This document shows positions 44,796 through 54,376 of a stretch of DNA of 64,000 bases, piece after piece; the first letter of the stretch is position 1, and each line of letters opens with the position of its first letter. The stretch is from Colwellia sp. MB3u-45 (lineage in GTDB: Bacteria; Pseudomonadota; Gammaproteobacteria; Enterobacterales; Alteromonadaceae). The stretch is from the NCBI RefSeq assembly GCF_014077005.1, contig NZ_JACGVC010000038.1, positions 101,186 to 165,185 on the forward strand. Direction: 5' to 3'. Below the pieces are notes generated by a model. It searched no databases and had not been told where the DNA came from. It saw only the letters and a program-made list of their open reading frames with translations. A program made the position numbers and the translations under genes.

Positions 44796-46280
44796 TTAAC
44801 TGACTTTCTGGAGATTATATTTACGCATTTTCTCCACCAAGGTAGTACGGCGCATACCTAAAAGCTCAGCTGAACGAGCAACAACCCAATCATTTTTACC
44901 TAAGGCTTGGTTAATCAAGGAAATTTCTAAATCAGCTAAATACTCTTTTAGGTTCAGACCATTATTGGGCAAAACATCAAGGATATTGCCACTATCAGCG
45001 CTCGCATCTGCTGAGCTAGTTTGTGCCATCGCCTCCTCTTCATCTTCATCGTCATAATCAGCACCTGAAAACATGTCATTAATCGCTTCACGTTCTTGTA
45101 ACTCTTCAGGATATTCAGGTTGATAGTCATCTATGTCTAAGTGTTGATACTTCAACGGTAGTTGTCCAACATTCACCACCTGCTCGCCATACATAATAAT
45201 CATACGTTCAATTAAATTGGAGAGTTCTCTCACATTACCGGCCCAGGTATGCTCTTTTAACGATTCAATCGCTTGTTCCGTAAAGCGCACTGACTGCCCT
45301 TGCTCAGCAGAAAATCGTGAAATAAGCTCTTGCAACAAGAGTGGAATATCTTCTTTTCGCTCTCTTAGCGACGGAGTTTCGATAGGGAAAACATTTAATC
45401 GATAGTAAAGATCTTCACGAAAATGATTAGTTTTAATCATGTCTTCTAAATGTTGATGTGTCGCCGCCACAATTCGCACATTAGCTTTTAAACTTTTAGC
45501 GCCACCTACCCGTTCAAAGGTTCGTTCTTGTAATACACGTAATAATTTTACTTGCATGGGCTGTGGCATATCACCAATTTCATCGAGAAATAGTGTGCCG
45601 CCTTCCGCCATTTCAAAGCGACCTTTGCGCGTAGAAATAGCACCGGTAAATGCCCCTTTTTCATGGCCAAACAGCTCACTTTCTAGTAAATCAGCGGGAA
45701 TAGCACCACAATTAACTGGCACAAATGGCCCTTTACTTCGCTCTGACAAGTTATGAATATTTCGCGCAACCACCTCTTTACCTGTGCCCGACTCACCTAA
45801 AATCAAGACACTGGCCGAAGTAGAGGCCACTTGTTCAATTAAAAATCGTACCTCTTGCATTGCACTACTCGTACCCACCAAAGAGCGAAATAAAGAGTTT
45901 GGACGATTAAAACCACGTTTTGACGGCAGGTTATTATGGTATTGGTGACTGTGGTGCACTAACTCGGTCAATTGTGCATAATTTAGCGGTCTGGTTAATT
46001 CGCCAATCACATTGACATAACCACTCAGTTGTTTTCTATCAATAACATCGTGATAAATAAAAGGGTAGGTTGGCTGAGATTTAATAATATTTTGTAACTT
46101 TTCAGAAACGTCACCACATAAAATAATGGTCAGAACATTCGGCACTTCAGCTAGATATTGATCAATTTCTTCTTCAGCAAAAACATGAAAATACTCACCT
46201 ACAAAAGCTAAAACTGTTTCTATTTGATGGCGTCTTGTCGCATCATTATCGACAACTAAAATATATTTTTTTTCTTGCAT
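44796..46280 (-). CDS. flrA: master flagellar activator FlrA (FleQ-like)
   Basis: FlrA is the top sigma-54 activator of polar flagella. The 494-residue protein has an N-terminal atypical receiver (about 1-120) with VDNDATRR in place of the usual acidic pocket, the LFRSLVG motif (residues 130-136) that binds cyclic-di-GMP in FleQ/FlrA, the AAA+ domain (GESGTGKEV at 162-170, GAFTGA at 209-214), an acidic insert and a C-terminal Fis-type helix-turn-helix ([18 protein letters not shown]). It is divergent from the 94-aa gene and followed by its own terminator. Confidence 0.95.
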   Translation of the reverse strand: MQEKKYILVVDNDATRRHQIETVLAFVGEYFHVFAEEEIDQYLAEVPNVLTIILCGDVSEKLQNIIKSQPTYPFIYHDVIDRKQLSGYVNVIGELTRPLNYAQLTELVHHSHQYHNNLPSKRGFNRPNSLFRSLVGTSSAMQEVRFLIEQVASTSASVLILGESGTGKEVVARNIHNLSERSKGPFVPVNCGAIPADLLESELFGHEKGAFTGAISTRKGRFEMAEGGTLFLDEIGDMPQPMQVKLLRVLQERTFERVGGAKSLKANVRIVAATHQHLEDMIKTNHFREDLYYRLNVFPIETPSLRERKEDIPLLLQELISRFSAEQGQSVRFTEQAIESLKEHTWAGNVRELSNLIERMIIMYGEQVVNVGQLPLKYQHLDIDDYQPEYPEELQEREAINDMFSGADYDDEDEEEAMAQTSSADASADSGNILDVLPNNGLNLKEYLADLEISLINQALGKNDWVVARSAELLGMRRTTLVEKMRKYNLQKVS

Positions 46281-46737
46281 TTTTTGCCTTTGTATTGGTT
46301 GACTTCACGTTAGCTTATCTTGCGCTTTTTGACCTTACTTTTTGATCTTACGCAAGAGCCTAACAAGTCATTTATTATTATAAGCTGCCGCCATTATTCA
46401 CTTGCTGTCATGATTAATCAACAATAAATTGACACTTGTCTGTCATTTTATTGTCAGTTAAAGTAAAAGAGAAGCCAGCCGATACAGGGTAAGTAACGAA
46501 AATAGCTTGCGGTTAATACTCACATGCACACAAGTAAAAAAGGTCCTATTAACGCCATGTCAAAAAAACAACAACTAAGCTTACCTATAATCACTTGAAT
46601 GATTTTTATATTTAAACAAGCAGATAATTGCTTATATTTCATTACAATACTGTTTTTTTTAAGTCTAAATCAAAAGTGGCATGAAATAAGCTTGTCTGAG
46701 CAACACGATTAGAAATAAAATTTAATAGGAATATTCG
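46281..46737. other. divergent region between flrA and the 94-aa gene
   Basis: These 457 bases hold a sigma-54 promoter for the rightward unit. The flrA promoter was not identified. The word TGTCA/TGACA is clustered at 46430-46456 (TTGACACTTGTCTGTCA and later TTGTCA), a possible regulator site. A 24-codon basic frame at 46524 is too short and isolated to call. Confidence 0.5.
46677..46692 (+). promoter_or_regulatory. candidate sigma-54 promoter for 94-aa gene/fliS/fliT
   Basis: TGGCATGAAATAAGCT has GG-N10-GC spacing and a good -24 TGGCAT; the -12 element AAGCT differs from TTGCT at two places. It ends 45 bases before the ATG at 46738. Confidence 0.6.
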
Positions 46738-47022
46738 ATGTTAATTATTAACGGTACAGCTGAGCTTATGAAAGATAATGGCAGCTTTCAAAAAGGCGAC
46801 CGACATGAGTTCAATATGTTCTCAGTAAATATGCCGCTAGAAGATCAGCTCATCCAAATAGAAGATTACTTAGTCACTCGGGGCTGGGATAATATTGAGG
46901 TTACTAATAACGGTATTGTTGAAGATCTAAACGATATTGAGCATGCTGTTTTAAAAGCCGCCTACGAAAAAGCTAAAAATGAAGGCTTTGCTGTAACGGT
47001 AAATAACCAGGCCTTGATATAA
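46738..47022 (+). CDS. uncharacterised protein in a flagellar unit
   Basis: This 94-residue acidic protein has no recognised domain. It reads GSFQKGDRHEFNMFSVNMPLED, IQIEDYLVTRGWDNIEV and HAVLKAAYEKAKNEGF, a mixed alpha/beta pattern without membrane helix or signal. AGGAATA lies before the ATG. A sigma-54-like promoter lies just upstream and fliS starts 49 bases downstream, so flagellar co-regulation is likely. A role as a chaperone or assembly regulator of flagellin export is inference from position only. Confidence 0.8.
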   Translation: MLIINGTAELMKDNGSFQKGDRHEFNMFSVNMPLEDQLIQIEDYLVTRGWDNIEVTNNGIVEDLNDIEHAVLKAAYEKAKNEGFAVTVNNQALI

Positions 47023-47071
47023 TTTATAACACTCAGATTTAATAATTTTATTAAATGAGAAGGGAATACCT

Positions 47072-47470
47072 ATGATTCACGCGTCATTAAAAAAATATCA
47101 ACAAGTTAACAAAAGCACCGCTCAAGAAGCTTCGCCTTATCAGTTGGTTGCCATGTTATTTCAAAAGTTACTTGATAACATTGCCACCGCAAAAGGCGCT
47201 ATAACGCAAAAAAATTACGAGAAGAAAGGCGCAGAGTTATCAAATGCCATTGCCATTATTGGGGTATTAGAGGCCTCAATTGATTTCGAACAAGGTGGCG
47301 AAATATCGAATAACTTAGCATCGCTCTACCTTTATTGTTCAGAACAGTTACTGCTAGCAAGCACTAACAACGATATTGATAAACTCAATGAAGTGGCGCA
47401 AATATTAATTCCTATCAAATCAGGCTGGGATAGTATTCCACTTGAAAACCACAATCAGGTTAGCTTTTAG
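47072..47470 (+). CDS. fliS: flagellin export chaperone FliS
   Basis: FliS binds the C-terminus of unfolded flagellin and delivers it to FlhA. The 132-residue helical protein has ASPYQLVAMLFQKLLDNIATAKGA near residues 20-43, the conserved PYQLV/ML motif, and SLYLYCSEQLLLAS. AGAAGGGAA lies before the ATG. Its TAG stop overlaps the GTG of the next gene (TAGTG). It is on the plus strand, opposite to fliD and the flagellins. Confidence 0.93.
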   Translation: MIHASLKKYQQVNKSTAQEASPYQLVAMLFQKLLDNIATAKGAITQKNYEKKGAELSNAIAIIGVLEASIDFEQGGEISNNLASLYLYCSEQLLLASTNNDIDKLNEVAQILIPIKSGWDSIPLENHNQVSF

Positions 47471-47853
47471 TGCTCAATGATACTAAACAGCAACTTGAGA
47501 AAATCAATGAAGTATCGCGGCAGTTACTGTCGCATTTACTTACTATGCAAAATAAACTTAAAGAAATTAAAACAGATATTAACGCATCAAATAACGATGA
47601 CTCTAATTCTAGCGGATTAATAACAGATCAAGAACTAATTGAATTAGTAGCGACAAGACATCGTTTAATCCATTGTTTATTTGAGCAAAACACCCATGAA
47701 GAAATATCAAAAGAGCTTAACTTATTAAATAGAATGATCCCACTTGATACTGAGTTATCGAAACATTCCGAAGTCTGCAAACAGATCTTAGCAGAGCACG
47801 TCATTAGACTTAAAAAAAGAAAAAAGATATCTAAATCTTATCAAAAGTATTAA
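47470..47853 (+). CDS. fliT: FliT-like flagellar chaperone
   Basis: This 127-residue all-helical protein directly follows fliS with a one-base overlap (GTG start) and has a similar size and charge to FliT/FlaI, which chaperones FliD. Sequence similarity is weak, so the name rests mainly on position: QLEKINEVSRQLLSHLL, then TRHRLIHCLFEQN and a basic C-terminus (RLKKRKKISKSYQ). An alternative is an unrelated helical partner of FliS. Confidence 0.65.
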   Translation: MLNDTKQQLEKINEVSRQLLSHLLTMQNKLKEIKTDINASNNDDSNSSGLITDQELIELVATRHRLIHCLFEQNTHEEISKELNLLNRMIPLDTELSKHSEVCKQILAEHVIRLKKRKKISKSYQKY

Positions 47854-48311
47854 CGGGCAAGTTAATTTGCGCAGTATAATGTCACTTCTTCATGTAGAAA
47901 TAATTCATACTGAAGCTACTTTCACTAGCAAGCAATTAGCACCCTGCTTTGGTAAAAATTCAGGCGTATGTTATGTAAACTACAAAGCCACTGACCAGTA
48001 ATAGTGTGATCTAGTGTCATTTAATGCCTAAGCCGACAACAATCAGTAAATAAAAGCGCTTGAGTACTGATTTATATGGCAACTACTAACGTAATTAAAG
48101 GTATCGTCAAGGAAATAATTAAGGTGTGCATAATAGACGGTAAAGAAAAGTCACAAGGTAATTGAATTAGCTACCAAGCGACGAATTTTTATTATAGCGT
48201 TGCTATTTTCTTATAAACCAATTGAACTGGCTTCAAAAATCGTTATTTTTTATTTTATTAAACAGGTACATTATCAAGGTCATTAACCTTTATTATTCAC
48301 CGCTAGGTCAA
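47854..48311. other. convergent region between fliT and fliD
   Basis: No convincing terminator was found in these 458 bases. A 29-codon plus-strand frame at 48076-48165 begins MATTNVIKGIVKEI, which resembles the start of large retention-module adhesins but stops soon after; it may be a gene remnant. Otherwise no feature is seen. Confidence 0.45.
48076..48165 (+). pseudogene. possible vestigial N-terminus of a large adhesin
   Basis: The 29-residue frame starts MATTNVIKGIVKEI and continues with CIIDGKEK before TGA. Giant biofilm adhesins with a retention module often start with a similar pattern (a short Val/Ile-rich strand, then IVDxDGKE). No downstream continuation in any frame was recognised, and the ribosome binding site is poor. 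A chance resemblance is quite possible. Confidence 0.2.
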
Positions 48312-49736
48312 TTACTTGTTTTGTTTTACTACACCCGGCATATTATCCAATTGCGCGGTGAGATAGCTCCCGGTAGCATTTAAATTGGCAACTAATAAAT
48401 CCATAGCGTTGTACTGTTGATATAAGCGGTCTTCTAAACTATCCATTTTTCGACCAAAAGCGAGACGGTCATCATCTAAACTTTCTAATTGATTTTTTTT
48501 ACCATCAATACGGCTTTGAATTAAGCCATCAGAATCAGTATAAAACTTCATTAAAGTATCAACTGATGCGGCAAAGCCAGGAGTATCGTCAGAGCCAACA
48601 AAAAAGTTTTGTACGCCATCAACATCTTGTGCTATGAATTCATTTAAATCACTTTTATCTAACGACAATACGCCCTCACGATCACCTCGAACACCTAACT
48701 GCGATAGTGATAAGGTATCACCACCACTGGTTTCAAAGGGAGTACTTATTTGCTGACGTAATTTACTCATAACGCCACGCAAAAGAGAGTCTCCCGCTAA
48801 TGGGCCTGAGCTTGCTTCACTTGCTTGACCTAAGGCTTTGCTTAACGTTAAGAGTTCATTATAATTCTTAACAAACTGGTTAAGCCCAGCTTCAACATTG
48901 GCATTATTTTCACTTAAAGTAACACGGCTTAAATCATCATCGACTGTATGGATTTTCTTGGCTGTTATATCAACACCGTCAATAACGTCGGTAAAGGTGT
49001 TAGTACTATTAGTGACGACTAAGGTACCGTCAATGGTTATTTGCGCATCAACGGCTGGTGTAACTTCATTCATGCTTAGTGAATAATTGGCAGAATTTGT
49101 GTCAGGATCATAAGCTAAACGTGAAAGAAATTGATTATCGGTATTTTGACCATCACTAACATCATCAACAACGACAGTAATTGCATTTGCAACCCCGGTT
49201 TCTTTACTCGATAACACTAAATGTTGTCCGTTATCATCGGTGATAATGGTCGCGATAACTGATTCATTATCACTGCTATCGTTAATGGCATCACGAATAT
49301 CAGCTAGTGTTGCGGTATCAGAAGCGGTAATGTCGAAACTGTTCTCGCCAGATTTAATGGTTAGCGTACCTTCACCCACAACGTCTTCACTATCTATACC
49401 TTCAGATATTAGCTTATGCTTTTCAGCTAAGGTATCAACTTTTACAGAGTAATTACCTATTTCAGCCTCTTTATTTGATGTCATGGCGATGAAATCATCA
49501 TTACCTTTTGCTTCACGTAGTTGGTACCTATCAGCATTGGCTAAATTCGAAATGGAGTCTTGTACTTTTTGTAGCGCCGATTTAAGCGCACCAACAGCTG
49601 AGATATCGGTTGTCATTGCCGCTTCTTTGCGGTTGAGTCTTGATACAAAAGGCACTTTTTCCGCACCTACAATAGCCTCTACAATCTCAGTTACTTGTAA
49701 GCCAGATCCTAAACCATTAAATGTAATATTAGCCAT
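48312..49736 (-). CDS. fliD: flagellar filament cap protein FliD
   Basis: FliD caps the growing filament and promotes flagellin folding. The 474-residue protein starts with ITFNGLGSGLQVTEIVEAIV, has a central domain of strand-rich repeats and ends with coiled-coil sequence (QYNAMDLLVANLNATGSYL), both conserved. It is the first downstream partner of flaG (132-base gap) and converges on the fliS/fliT unit. Confidence 0.96.
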   Translation of the reverse strand: MANITFNGLGSGLQVTEIVEAIVGAEKVPFVSRLNRKEAAMTTDISAVGALKSALQKVQDSISNLANADRYQLREAKGNDDFIAMTSNKEAEIGNYSVKVDTLAEKHKLISEGIDSEDVVGEGTLTIKSGENSFDITASDTATLADIRDAINDSSDNESVIATIITDDNGQHLVLSSKETGVANAITVVVDDVSDGQNTDNQFLSRLAYDPDTNSANYSLSMNEVTPAVDAQITIDGTLVVTNSTNTFTDVIDGVDITAKKIHTVDDDLSRVTLSENNANVEAGLNQFVKNYNELLTLSKALGQASEASSGPLAGDSLLRGVMSKLRQQISTPFETSGGDTLSLSQLGVRGDREGVLSLDKSDLNEFIAQDVDGVQNFFVGSDDTPGFAASVDTLMKFYTDSDGLIQSRIDGKKNQLESLDDDRLAFGRKMDSLEDRLYQQYNAMDLLVANLNATGSYLTAQLDNMPGVVKQNK

Positions 49737-49868
49737 ATGTCACCACGTTTTATCCAGTTAGCCGCTATATAAAGCCAACGGTCATCAATCAAGTTTATTG
49801 CTATGTGTTATAAGGCACCCTGTGCACAAAATCATACAACAGTAACTAGCGCTTTAGTGCCTGAGTAA

Positions 49869-50291
49869 CTATGCATCGGTATTAATAAAATTACCAGTTG
49901 CTTCAGAAAGTTTAGCCACTAGGTCTAATACTTCCTCTGTAGGATACTGCTTAATTAAATCACCACTTTTTTTGTCAATGACTTTAATGACATCTCGTCC
50001 AGAAGCTTTATCTACTGAGAACTCTAAACCTTTGTTCATTTCACCGACAAAATCCTGCAATTTTTGCGCCACTTTCTCTAACTGATCAGAGGTCATTAAA
50101 GCTTTATTATTTTGCTCTGCTTCGCTTAGCTTTATGGCTGCTTCAGCCGTTTTTTTATCGCTTTGCACTTTGTCTGCAGGTTGTGATGTTATTGAACTAT
50201 TTTTAATGGCTAAGTCTTTTTCAGAGCTTGTCATTATTGCGGGTGAATTAACATTATGACTATTATCTGTTGAAATATTTATGGCACTCAT
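49869..50291 (-). CDS. flaG: flagellar protein FlaG
   Basis: FlaG is a small protein (about 140 residues) that affects filament length in polar flagella. The conserved C-terminal part is present: KLQDFVGEMNKGLEFSVDK, VIKVIDKKSGDLIKQYP and EEVLDLVAKLSE. The N-terminal half is low in complexity. The second of two ATGs is preferred (GGAG six bases before it). It sits between flagellin and fliD, as in Vibrio. Confidence 0.92.
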   Translation of the reverse strand: MSAINISTDNSHNVNSPAIMTSSEKDLAIKNSSITSQPADKVQSDKKTAEAAIKLSEAEQNNKALMTSDQLEKVAQKLQDFVGEMNKGLEFSVDKASGRDVIKVIDKKSGDLIKQYPTEEVLDLVAKLSEATGNFINTDA

Positions 50292-50368
50292 CATTAACTC
50301 CTAAAATATCAAACTGAACTAAACTGAAATAAAATAAAATAAAACACTGTGATAGAAACACGAAAAAG

Positions 50369-50397
50369 GAAGGTACTATAAAATAGGCCTTCCTCGT
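50369..50397 (-). terminator. terminator after the first flagellin gene
   Basis: AGGAAGG and CCTTCCT, with inner CTAT/ATAG pairing, form a stem on the minus strand followed by TTTTTC. It is about 60 bases after the flagellin stop codon and should limit read-through into flaG. Confidence 0.75.
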
Positions 50398-50456
50398 ATT
50401 ACGCTAACTTTATCAGCTAATTAGCCTGACAAAGTTATCTGCGACTACCTATCAAA

Positions 50457-52034
50457 TTAACCAATTAGACTTAACGCCGCTTGTGGCAATTGATTCGCTT
50501 GCGCTAAAATTGAGGTACCGGCTTGTTGTAATATTTGGTTTTTAGTCATAACCGCTGTTTCAGTCGCGTAATCAGTATCTTGAATACGGCTACGTGATGC
50601 TGAAGCATTTTCTTGGATATTCGCCAAGTTACCAATAGTTTGACTAAAACGGTTTTGCGTCGCACCTAACTCAGCACGTTCATTACCAATTTGTTGTAAT
50701 GCGGCATCAATAACATCGATTGCTGACTGAGAGCCACCGGTAGTTGAGATATCTACCTCAGCTATAGAAAGTAAGCTAGTTGAAGCATCAAAGGTAGCGT
50801 CTTCATCAGAAGCTGTTAATATACTTCCTGTGCCCGTGCCAGTAACCACTAACGATGCACTACCAACACTTGCATTAACAATCGCATCATCAAAATTTAA
50901 TCGACCTGTGGCATCAACAGAGCCAAGTGCGACTGCATTCGCAGACGCTGCACTCACTGAAGTAGTAGCCCCTACTTCGGCAGGTGTAGCAAGTGATGAA
51001 TTATAGCCAACAATATCAGCTGAACCACCATTTGTACCATCAGCGGTTATCTGCATAGACACAGATATATTGTCACCCGTAGTATTTGTAAAAACTAATG
51101 AAGCATCACCATTTGTGTCACTTTGAATACTTGCCACTATACCTTTCTCAAGTAGAGCTTCACCAACAGATGATGAGTTGATAGCAGTCAGACCAGCAGC
51201 CGCTGTAGTATCACTATCTGTAACCATATCAAAATTTATTTCCACACCTTCCACATTAAGCTTTACTGCGTCTACAAAGTTGGCACCACCAGCAAAATTA
51301 TTGATGGCAACTTCAGAGCTAGCTTTTACACCAGCGACGCCATCAATACCATTTATCTGACCCGCTAGATTGGCCGCACTCATTCCTGTGGTTAAATCTA
51401 AGCTTTTAGACTCGCCACCAACATTCATAGTAATAGAGTCTGTACCGCCAAATTCTAAAGCTGAAGAACGCGCCCCAGCAAAACCAGTAATAGCACTAAG
51501 ACCATTAATGCCTTTACCTGTTAAACCAATATCTTCAGCCGCTGAAGAGTTTAAGGTAACACCAATGGTTTGATTGCTGTCTGAGCCGACTTGGAATTGC
51601 TGTGTTCCGTAATCACCACTTAATAGTTTTTGGCCACCAAAGGTAGTGGTATCTGAGATACGGGTTAGCTCTGATTGCAATGCTGACACTTCTTTTTGTA
51701 GTGCTTCACGGTCTGAAGTAGAGTTTGAACCATTCGCCGATTGCAGAGACAAGTCACGCATACGTTGTAAAATATCAGTAGAAGATTGCAATGCACCTTC
51801 TGCTGTTTGTGCCATTGAAATACCGTCGTTAGCATTTCGTTGTGCTACACCTAAACCACTAATTTGTGAGGTTAAACGGGTAGCAATTTGCATGCCCGCG
51901 GCATCGTCTTTCGCACTGTTAATACGCATACCTGAAGATAAGCGTTCCATAGACTGGCTTAACGCCTCGCCTGATTTTGATAAGTTACGTTGAGCATTTA
52001 ACGAGGTAACGTTAGTGTTTACTGAAATAGCCAT
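50457..52034 (-). CDS. fliC: flagellin, sigma-28-type promoter
   Basis: This 525-residue flagellin is the filament subunit, exported by the flagellar type III system without a signal peptide. Both conserved ends are present: [18 protein letters not shown] and, at the C-terminus, [20 protein letters not shown]. The central part (about 180-420) is the variable surface domain, rich in Ala, Ser, Thr and Gly. DNA from 50530 to 51797 is identical by eye to the downstream-numbered paralog. CAGGAG lies before the ATG, and a sigma-28 promoter matches upstream at 52156-52182. A terminator follows the stop. Confidence 0.97.
   Translation of the reverse strand: MAISVNTNVTSLNAQRNLSKSGEALSQSMERLSSGMRINSAKDDAAGMQIATRLTSQISGLGVAQRNANDGISMAQTAEGALQSSTDILQRMRDLSLQSANGSNSTSDREALQKEVSALQSELTRISDTTTFGGQKLLSGDYGTQQFQVGSDSNQTIGVTLNSSAAEDIGLTGKGINGLSAITGFAGARSSALEFGGTDSITMNVGGESKSLDLTTGMSAANLAGQINGIDGVAGVKASSEVAINNFAGGANFVDAVKLNVEGVEINFDMVTDSDTTAAAGLTAINSSSVGEALLEKGIVASIQSDTNGDASLVFTNTTGDNISVSMQITADGTNGGSADIVGYNSSLATPAEVGATTSVSAASANAVALGSVDATGRLNFDDAIVNASVGSASLVVTGTGTGSILTASDEDATFDASTSLLSIAEVDISTTGGSQSAIDVIDAALQQIGNERAELGATQNRFSQTIGNLANIQENASASRSRIQDTDYATETAVMTKNQILQQAGTSILAQANQLPQAALSLIG
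50530..51797. repeat. 1,268-bp direct repeat, copy 1 (flagellin core)
   Basis: Aligned with offset 2,169, every base I compared between 50530-51797 and 52699-53966 is the same. The tract encodes about residues 80-501 of flagellin. Flanking coding DNA differs, including several synonymous and amino-acid changes. This fits recent gene conversion or a recent duplication with end replacement. Confidence 0.88.
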
Positions 52035-52155
52035 TTTTAAAACTCCTGATTACAATATGTAATACGTTAGTTAAACAATTTTAATAAATCAGGAACCTAC
52101 ATGATGCTTTTCATTATTGATAAGAAAGTGTCATTAAGTACCCGTTCTAATAACA

Positions 52156-52182
52156 GTAACGGCAGCAGTTAAATTAACTTTA
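52156..52182 (-). promoter_or_regulatory. sigma-28 (FliA) promoter for flagellin
   Basis: On the minus strand TAAAGTTA, an 11-base spacer and GCCGTTAC closely match the FliA consensus (TAAAGTTT N11 GCCGATAA). It gives a leader of about 115 bases to the flagellin ATG at 52034. Confidence 0.8.
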
Positions 52183-52544
52183 ATCTTTTTATATAAAAAA
52201 GATGACTATTTTTAAAAGGGTGACTAAAACCCTCCCACCCATGAATATAACCAATTGTTTTAAAAGGCCTTTTATCGCCTTACAAAAGGCAAGCTTTATA
52301 TTCCTGAAAACATCAGTTGCCCACTTTTAAATGTTTAAGCAGGACTATAATTAATCACTAGCCTAGTTTAAATAACAAGTAGTGTGACATGGGCATAACA
52401 GCCCTATTGATATTCAGCGATTTTCGAAATGATATTAATCTGCCCGCGGTTGTTACTCGGTAGTTTGAGCTATGAGTTAGGGCAATGTATGTTGAGGGAC
52501 TGAAATCTATAACCATTAGCAAATACATGACGCATTCTAGTGAC

Positions 52545-52574
52545 AAAAAAGCCATCACGGCACAGGGATGGCTT
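52545..52574 (-). terminator. terminator after the second flagellin gene
   Basis: AAGCCATC and GATGGCTT pair around a 10-base loop and are followed by TTTTTT on the minus strand, about 50 bases after the flagellin stop. Confidence 0.85.
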
Positions 52575-52622
52575 AAATATTACAATGATCTTATTAGTAA
52601 ACTTATACCAAGCTGATATTTA

Positions 52623-54203
52623 TTAACCGCCGATTAAGCTAATTGCTGCTTGTGGTATTTGATTCGCTTGCGCTAAAATTGAGGTGCCGGCTTGTTGCAA
52701 TATTTGGTTTTTAGTCATAACCGCTGTTTCAGTCGCGTAATCAGTATCTTGAATACGGCTACGTGATGCTGAAGCATTTTCTTGGATATTCGCCAAGTTA
52801 CCAATAGTTTGACTAAAACGGTTTTGCGTCGCACCTAACTCAGCACGTTCATTACCAATTTGTTGTAATGCGGCATCAATAACATCGATTGCTGACTGAG
52901 AGCCACCGGTAGTTGAGATATCTACCTCAGCTATAGAAAGTAAGCTAGTTGAAGCATCAAAGGTAGCGTCTTCATCAGAAGCTGTTAATATACTTCCTGT
53001 GCCCGTGCCAGTAACCACTAACGATGCACTACCAACACTTGCATTAACAATCGCATCATCAAAATTTAATCGACCTGTGGCATCAACAGAGCCAAGTGCG
53101 ACTGCATTCGCAGACGCTGCACTCACTGAAGTAGTAGCCCCTACTTCGGCAGGTGTAGCAAGTGATGAATTATAGCCAACAATATCAGCTGAACCACCAT
53201 TTGTACCATCAGCGGTTATCTGCATAGACACAGATATATTGTCACCCGTAGTATTTGTAAAAACTAATGAAGCATCACCATTTGTGTCACTTTGAATACT
53301 TGCCACTATACCTTTCTCAAGTAGAGCTTCACCAACAGATGATGAGTTGATAGCAGTCAGACCAGCAGCCGCTGTAGTATCACTATCTGTAACCATATCA
53401 AAATTTATTTCCACACCTTCCACATTAAGCTTTACTGCGTCTACAAAGTTGGCACCACCAGCAAAATTATTGATGGCAACTTCAGAGCTAGCTTTTACAC
53501 CAGCGACGCCATCAATACCATTTATCTGACCCGCTAGATTGGCCGCACTCATTCCTGTGGTTAAATCTAAGCTTTTAGACTCGCCACCAACATTCATAGT
53601 AATAGAGTCTGTACCGCCAAATTCTAAAGCTGAAGAACGCGCCCCAGCAAAACCAGTAATAGCACTAAGACCATTAATGCCTTTACCTGTTAAACCAATA
53701 TCTTCAGCCGCTGAAGAGTTTAAGGTAACACCAATGGTTTGATTGCTGTCTGAGCCGACTTGGAATTGCTGTGTTCCGTAATCACCACTTAATAGTTTTT
53801 GGCCACCAAAGGTAGTGGTATCTGAGATACGGGTTAGCTCTGATTGCAATGCTGACACTTCTTTTTGTAGTGCTTCACGGTCTGAAGTAGAGTTTGAACC
53901 ATTCGCCGATTGCAGAGACAAGTCACGCATACGTTGTAAAATATCAGTAGAAGATTGCAATGCACCCTCTGCTGTTTGTGCCATTGAAATACCGTCGTTA
54001 GCATTACGTTGTGCTACACCTAAACCACTAATTTGTGAGGTTAAACGAGTAGAGATTTGCATGCCCGCGGCATCGTCTTTCGCACTGTTAATACGCATAC
54101 CTGAAGATAAGCGCTCCATAGACTGGCTTAACGCCTCGCCTGATTTTGTTAAGTTACGTTGTGCATTTAACGAGGTAACGTTAGTGTTTACTGAAATAGC
54201 CAT
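52623..54203 (-). CDS. fliC: flagellin, sigma-54-type promoter
   Basis: This 526-residue flagellin differs from its neighbour only near the ends: Thr for Ser in RNLTKSG, Ser for Ala in MQISTRL, and a C-terminus [12 protein letters not shown] instead of [11 protein letters not shown]. The core from about residue 80 to 501 is identical in DNA. The sigma-54 promoter at 54338-54352 differs from the sigma-28 promoter of the other copy, so the two subunits are probably made at different stages. In Vibrio, the sigma-54-dependent FlaA is the essential flagellin; by analogy this copy may be that one. AGGAG precedes the ATG. Confidence 0.97.
   Translation of the reverse strand: MAISVNTNVTSLNAQRNLTKSGEALSQSMERLSSGMRINSAKDDAAGMQISTRLTSQISGLGVAQRNANDGISMAQTAEGALQSSTDILQRMRDLSLQSANGSNSTSDREALQKEVSALQSELTRISDTTTFGGQKLLSGDYGTQQFQVGSDSNQTIGVTLNSSAAEDIGLTGKGINGLSAITGFAGARSSALEFGGTDSITMNVGGESKSLDLTTGMSAANLAGQINGIDGVAGVKASSEVAINNFAGGANFVDAVKLNVEGVEINFDMVTDSDTTAAAGLTAINSSSVGEALLEKGIVASIQSDTNGDASLVFTNTTGDNISVSMQITADGTNGGSADIVGYNSSLATPAEVGATTSVSAASANAVALGSVDATGRLNFDDAIVNASVGSASLVVTGTGTGSILTASDEDATFDASTSLLSIAEVDISTTGGSQSAIDVIDAALQQIGNERAELGATQNRFSQTIGNLANIQENASASRSRIQDTDYATETAVMTKNQILQQAGTSILAQANQIPQAAISLIGG
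52699..53966. repeat. 1,268-bp direct repeat, copy 2 (flagellin core)
   Basis: Second copy of the tract described at 50530-51797. It begins after the third codon difference near the 3' end and ends at a C/T difference (53967 against 51798). Confidence 0.88.
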
Positions 54204-54337
54204 AATATCACTCCTAATGTATACATTTACTTTGTTTTAATTAGAAGCTTGTTAATGCAAGCCTCTGCTCTTTTACTTATAAAAAACGACAGATTAAATT
54301 TAGTCTCATGCTGTTTTTTATCACTAACCTAAACAAA

Positions 54338-54352
54338 GCATAAATAATGCCA
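54338..54352 (-). promoter_or_regulatory. sigma-54 promoter for flagellin
   Basis: On the minus strand TGGCAT-TATTT-ATGC matches the sigma-54 consensus with one change in each element. It lies about 135 bases before the flagellin ATG at 54203, giving a long leader. It is close to the flgL stop. Confidence 0.78.
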
Positions 54353-54376
54353 ACTAAGAAAGTGATGGTATGATTT

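Larger units (their letters stand above)
52035..52622. other. 588-bp gap between flagellin genes
   Basis: It holds the sigma-28 promoter of the lower-numbered flagellin gene, a small stem AGGGT...ACCCT (52217-52233) followed by T-rich minus-strand sequence, and the terminator of the higher-numbered flagellin. A 66-codon minus frame (52358-52558) starts in that terminator and is not called. Confidence 0.65.

Noticed and set aside
46524..46598. 24-codon basic frame between flrA and the 94-aa gene
   Set aside because: Too short, no clear ribosome binding site, and it overlaps the expected promoter region.
52358..52558. 66-codon minus-strand frame in the flagellin gap
   Set aside because: It starts inside the terminator of the upstream flagellin gene and has no ribosome binding site or recognisable family.
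50457..54203. Composite transposon or insertion element formed by the two long repeats
   Set aside because: The repeats are the inside of two complete flagellin genes, with no transposase or terminal inverted repeats.
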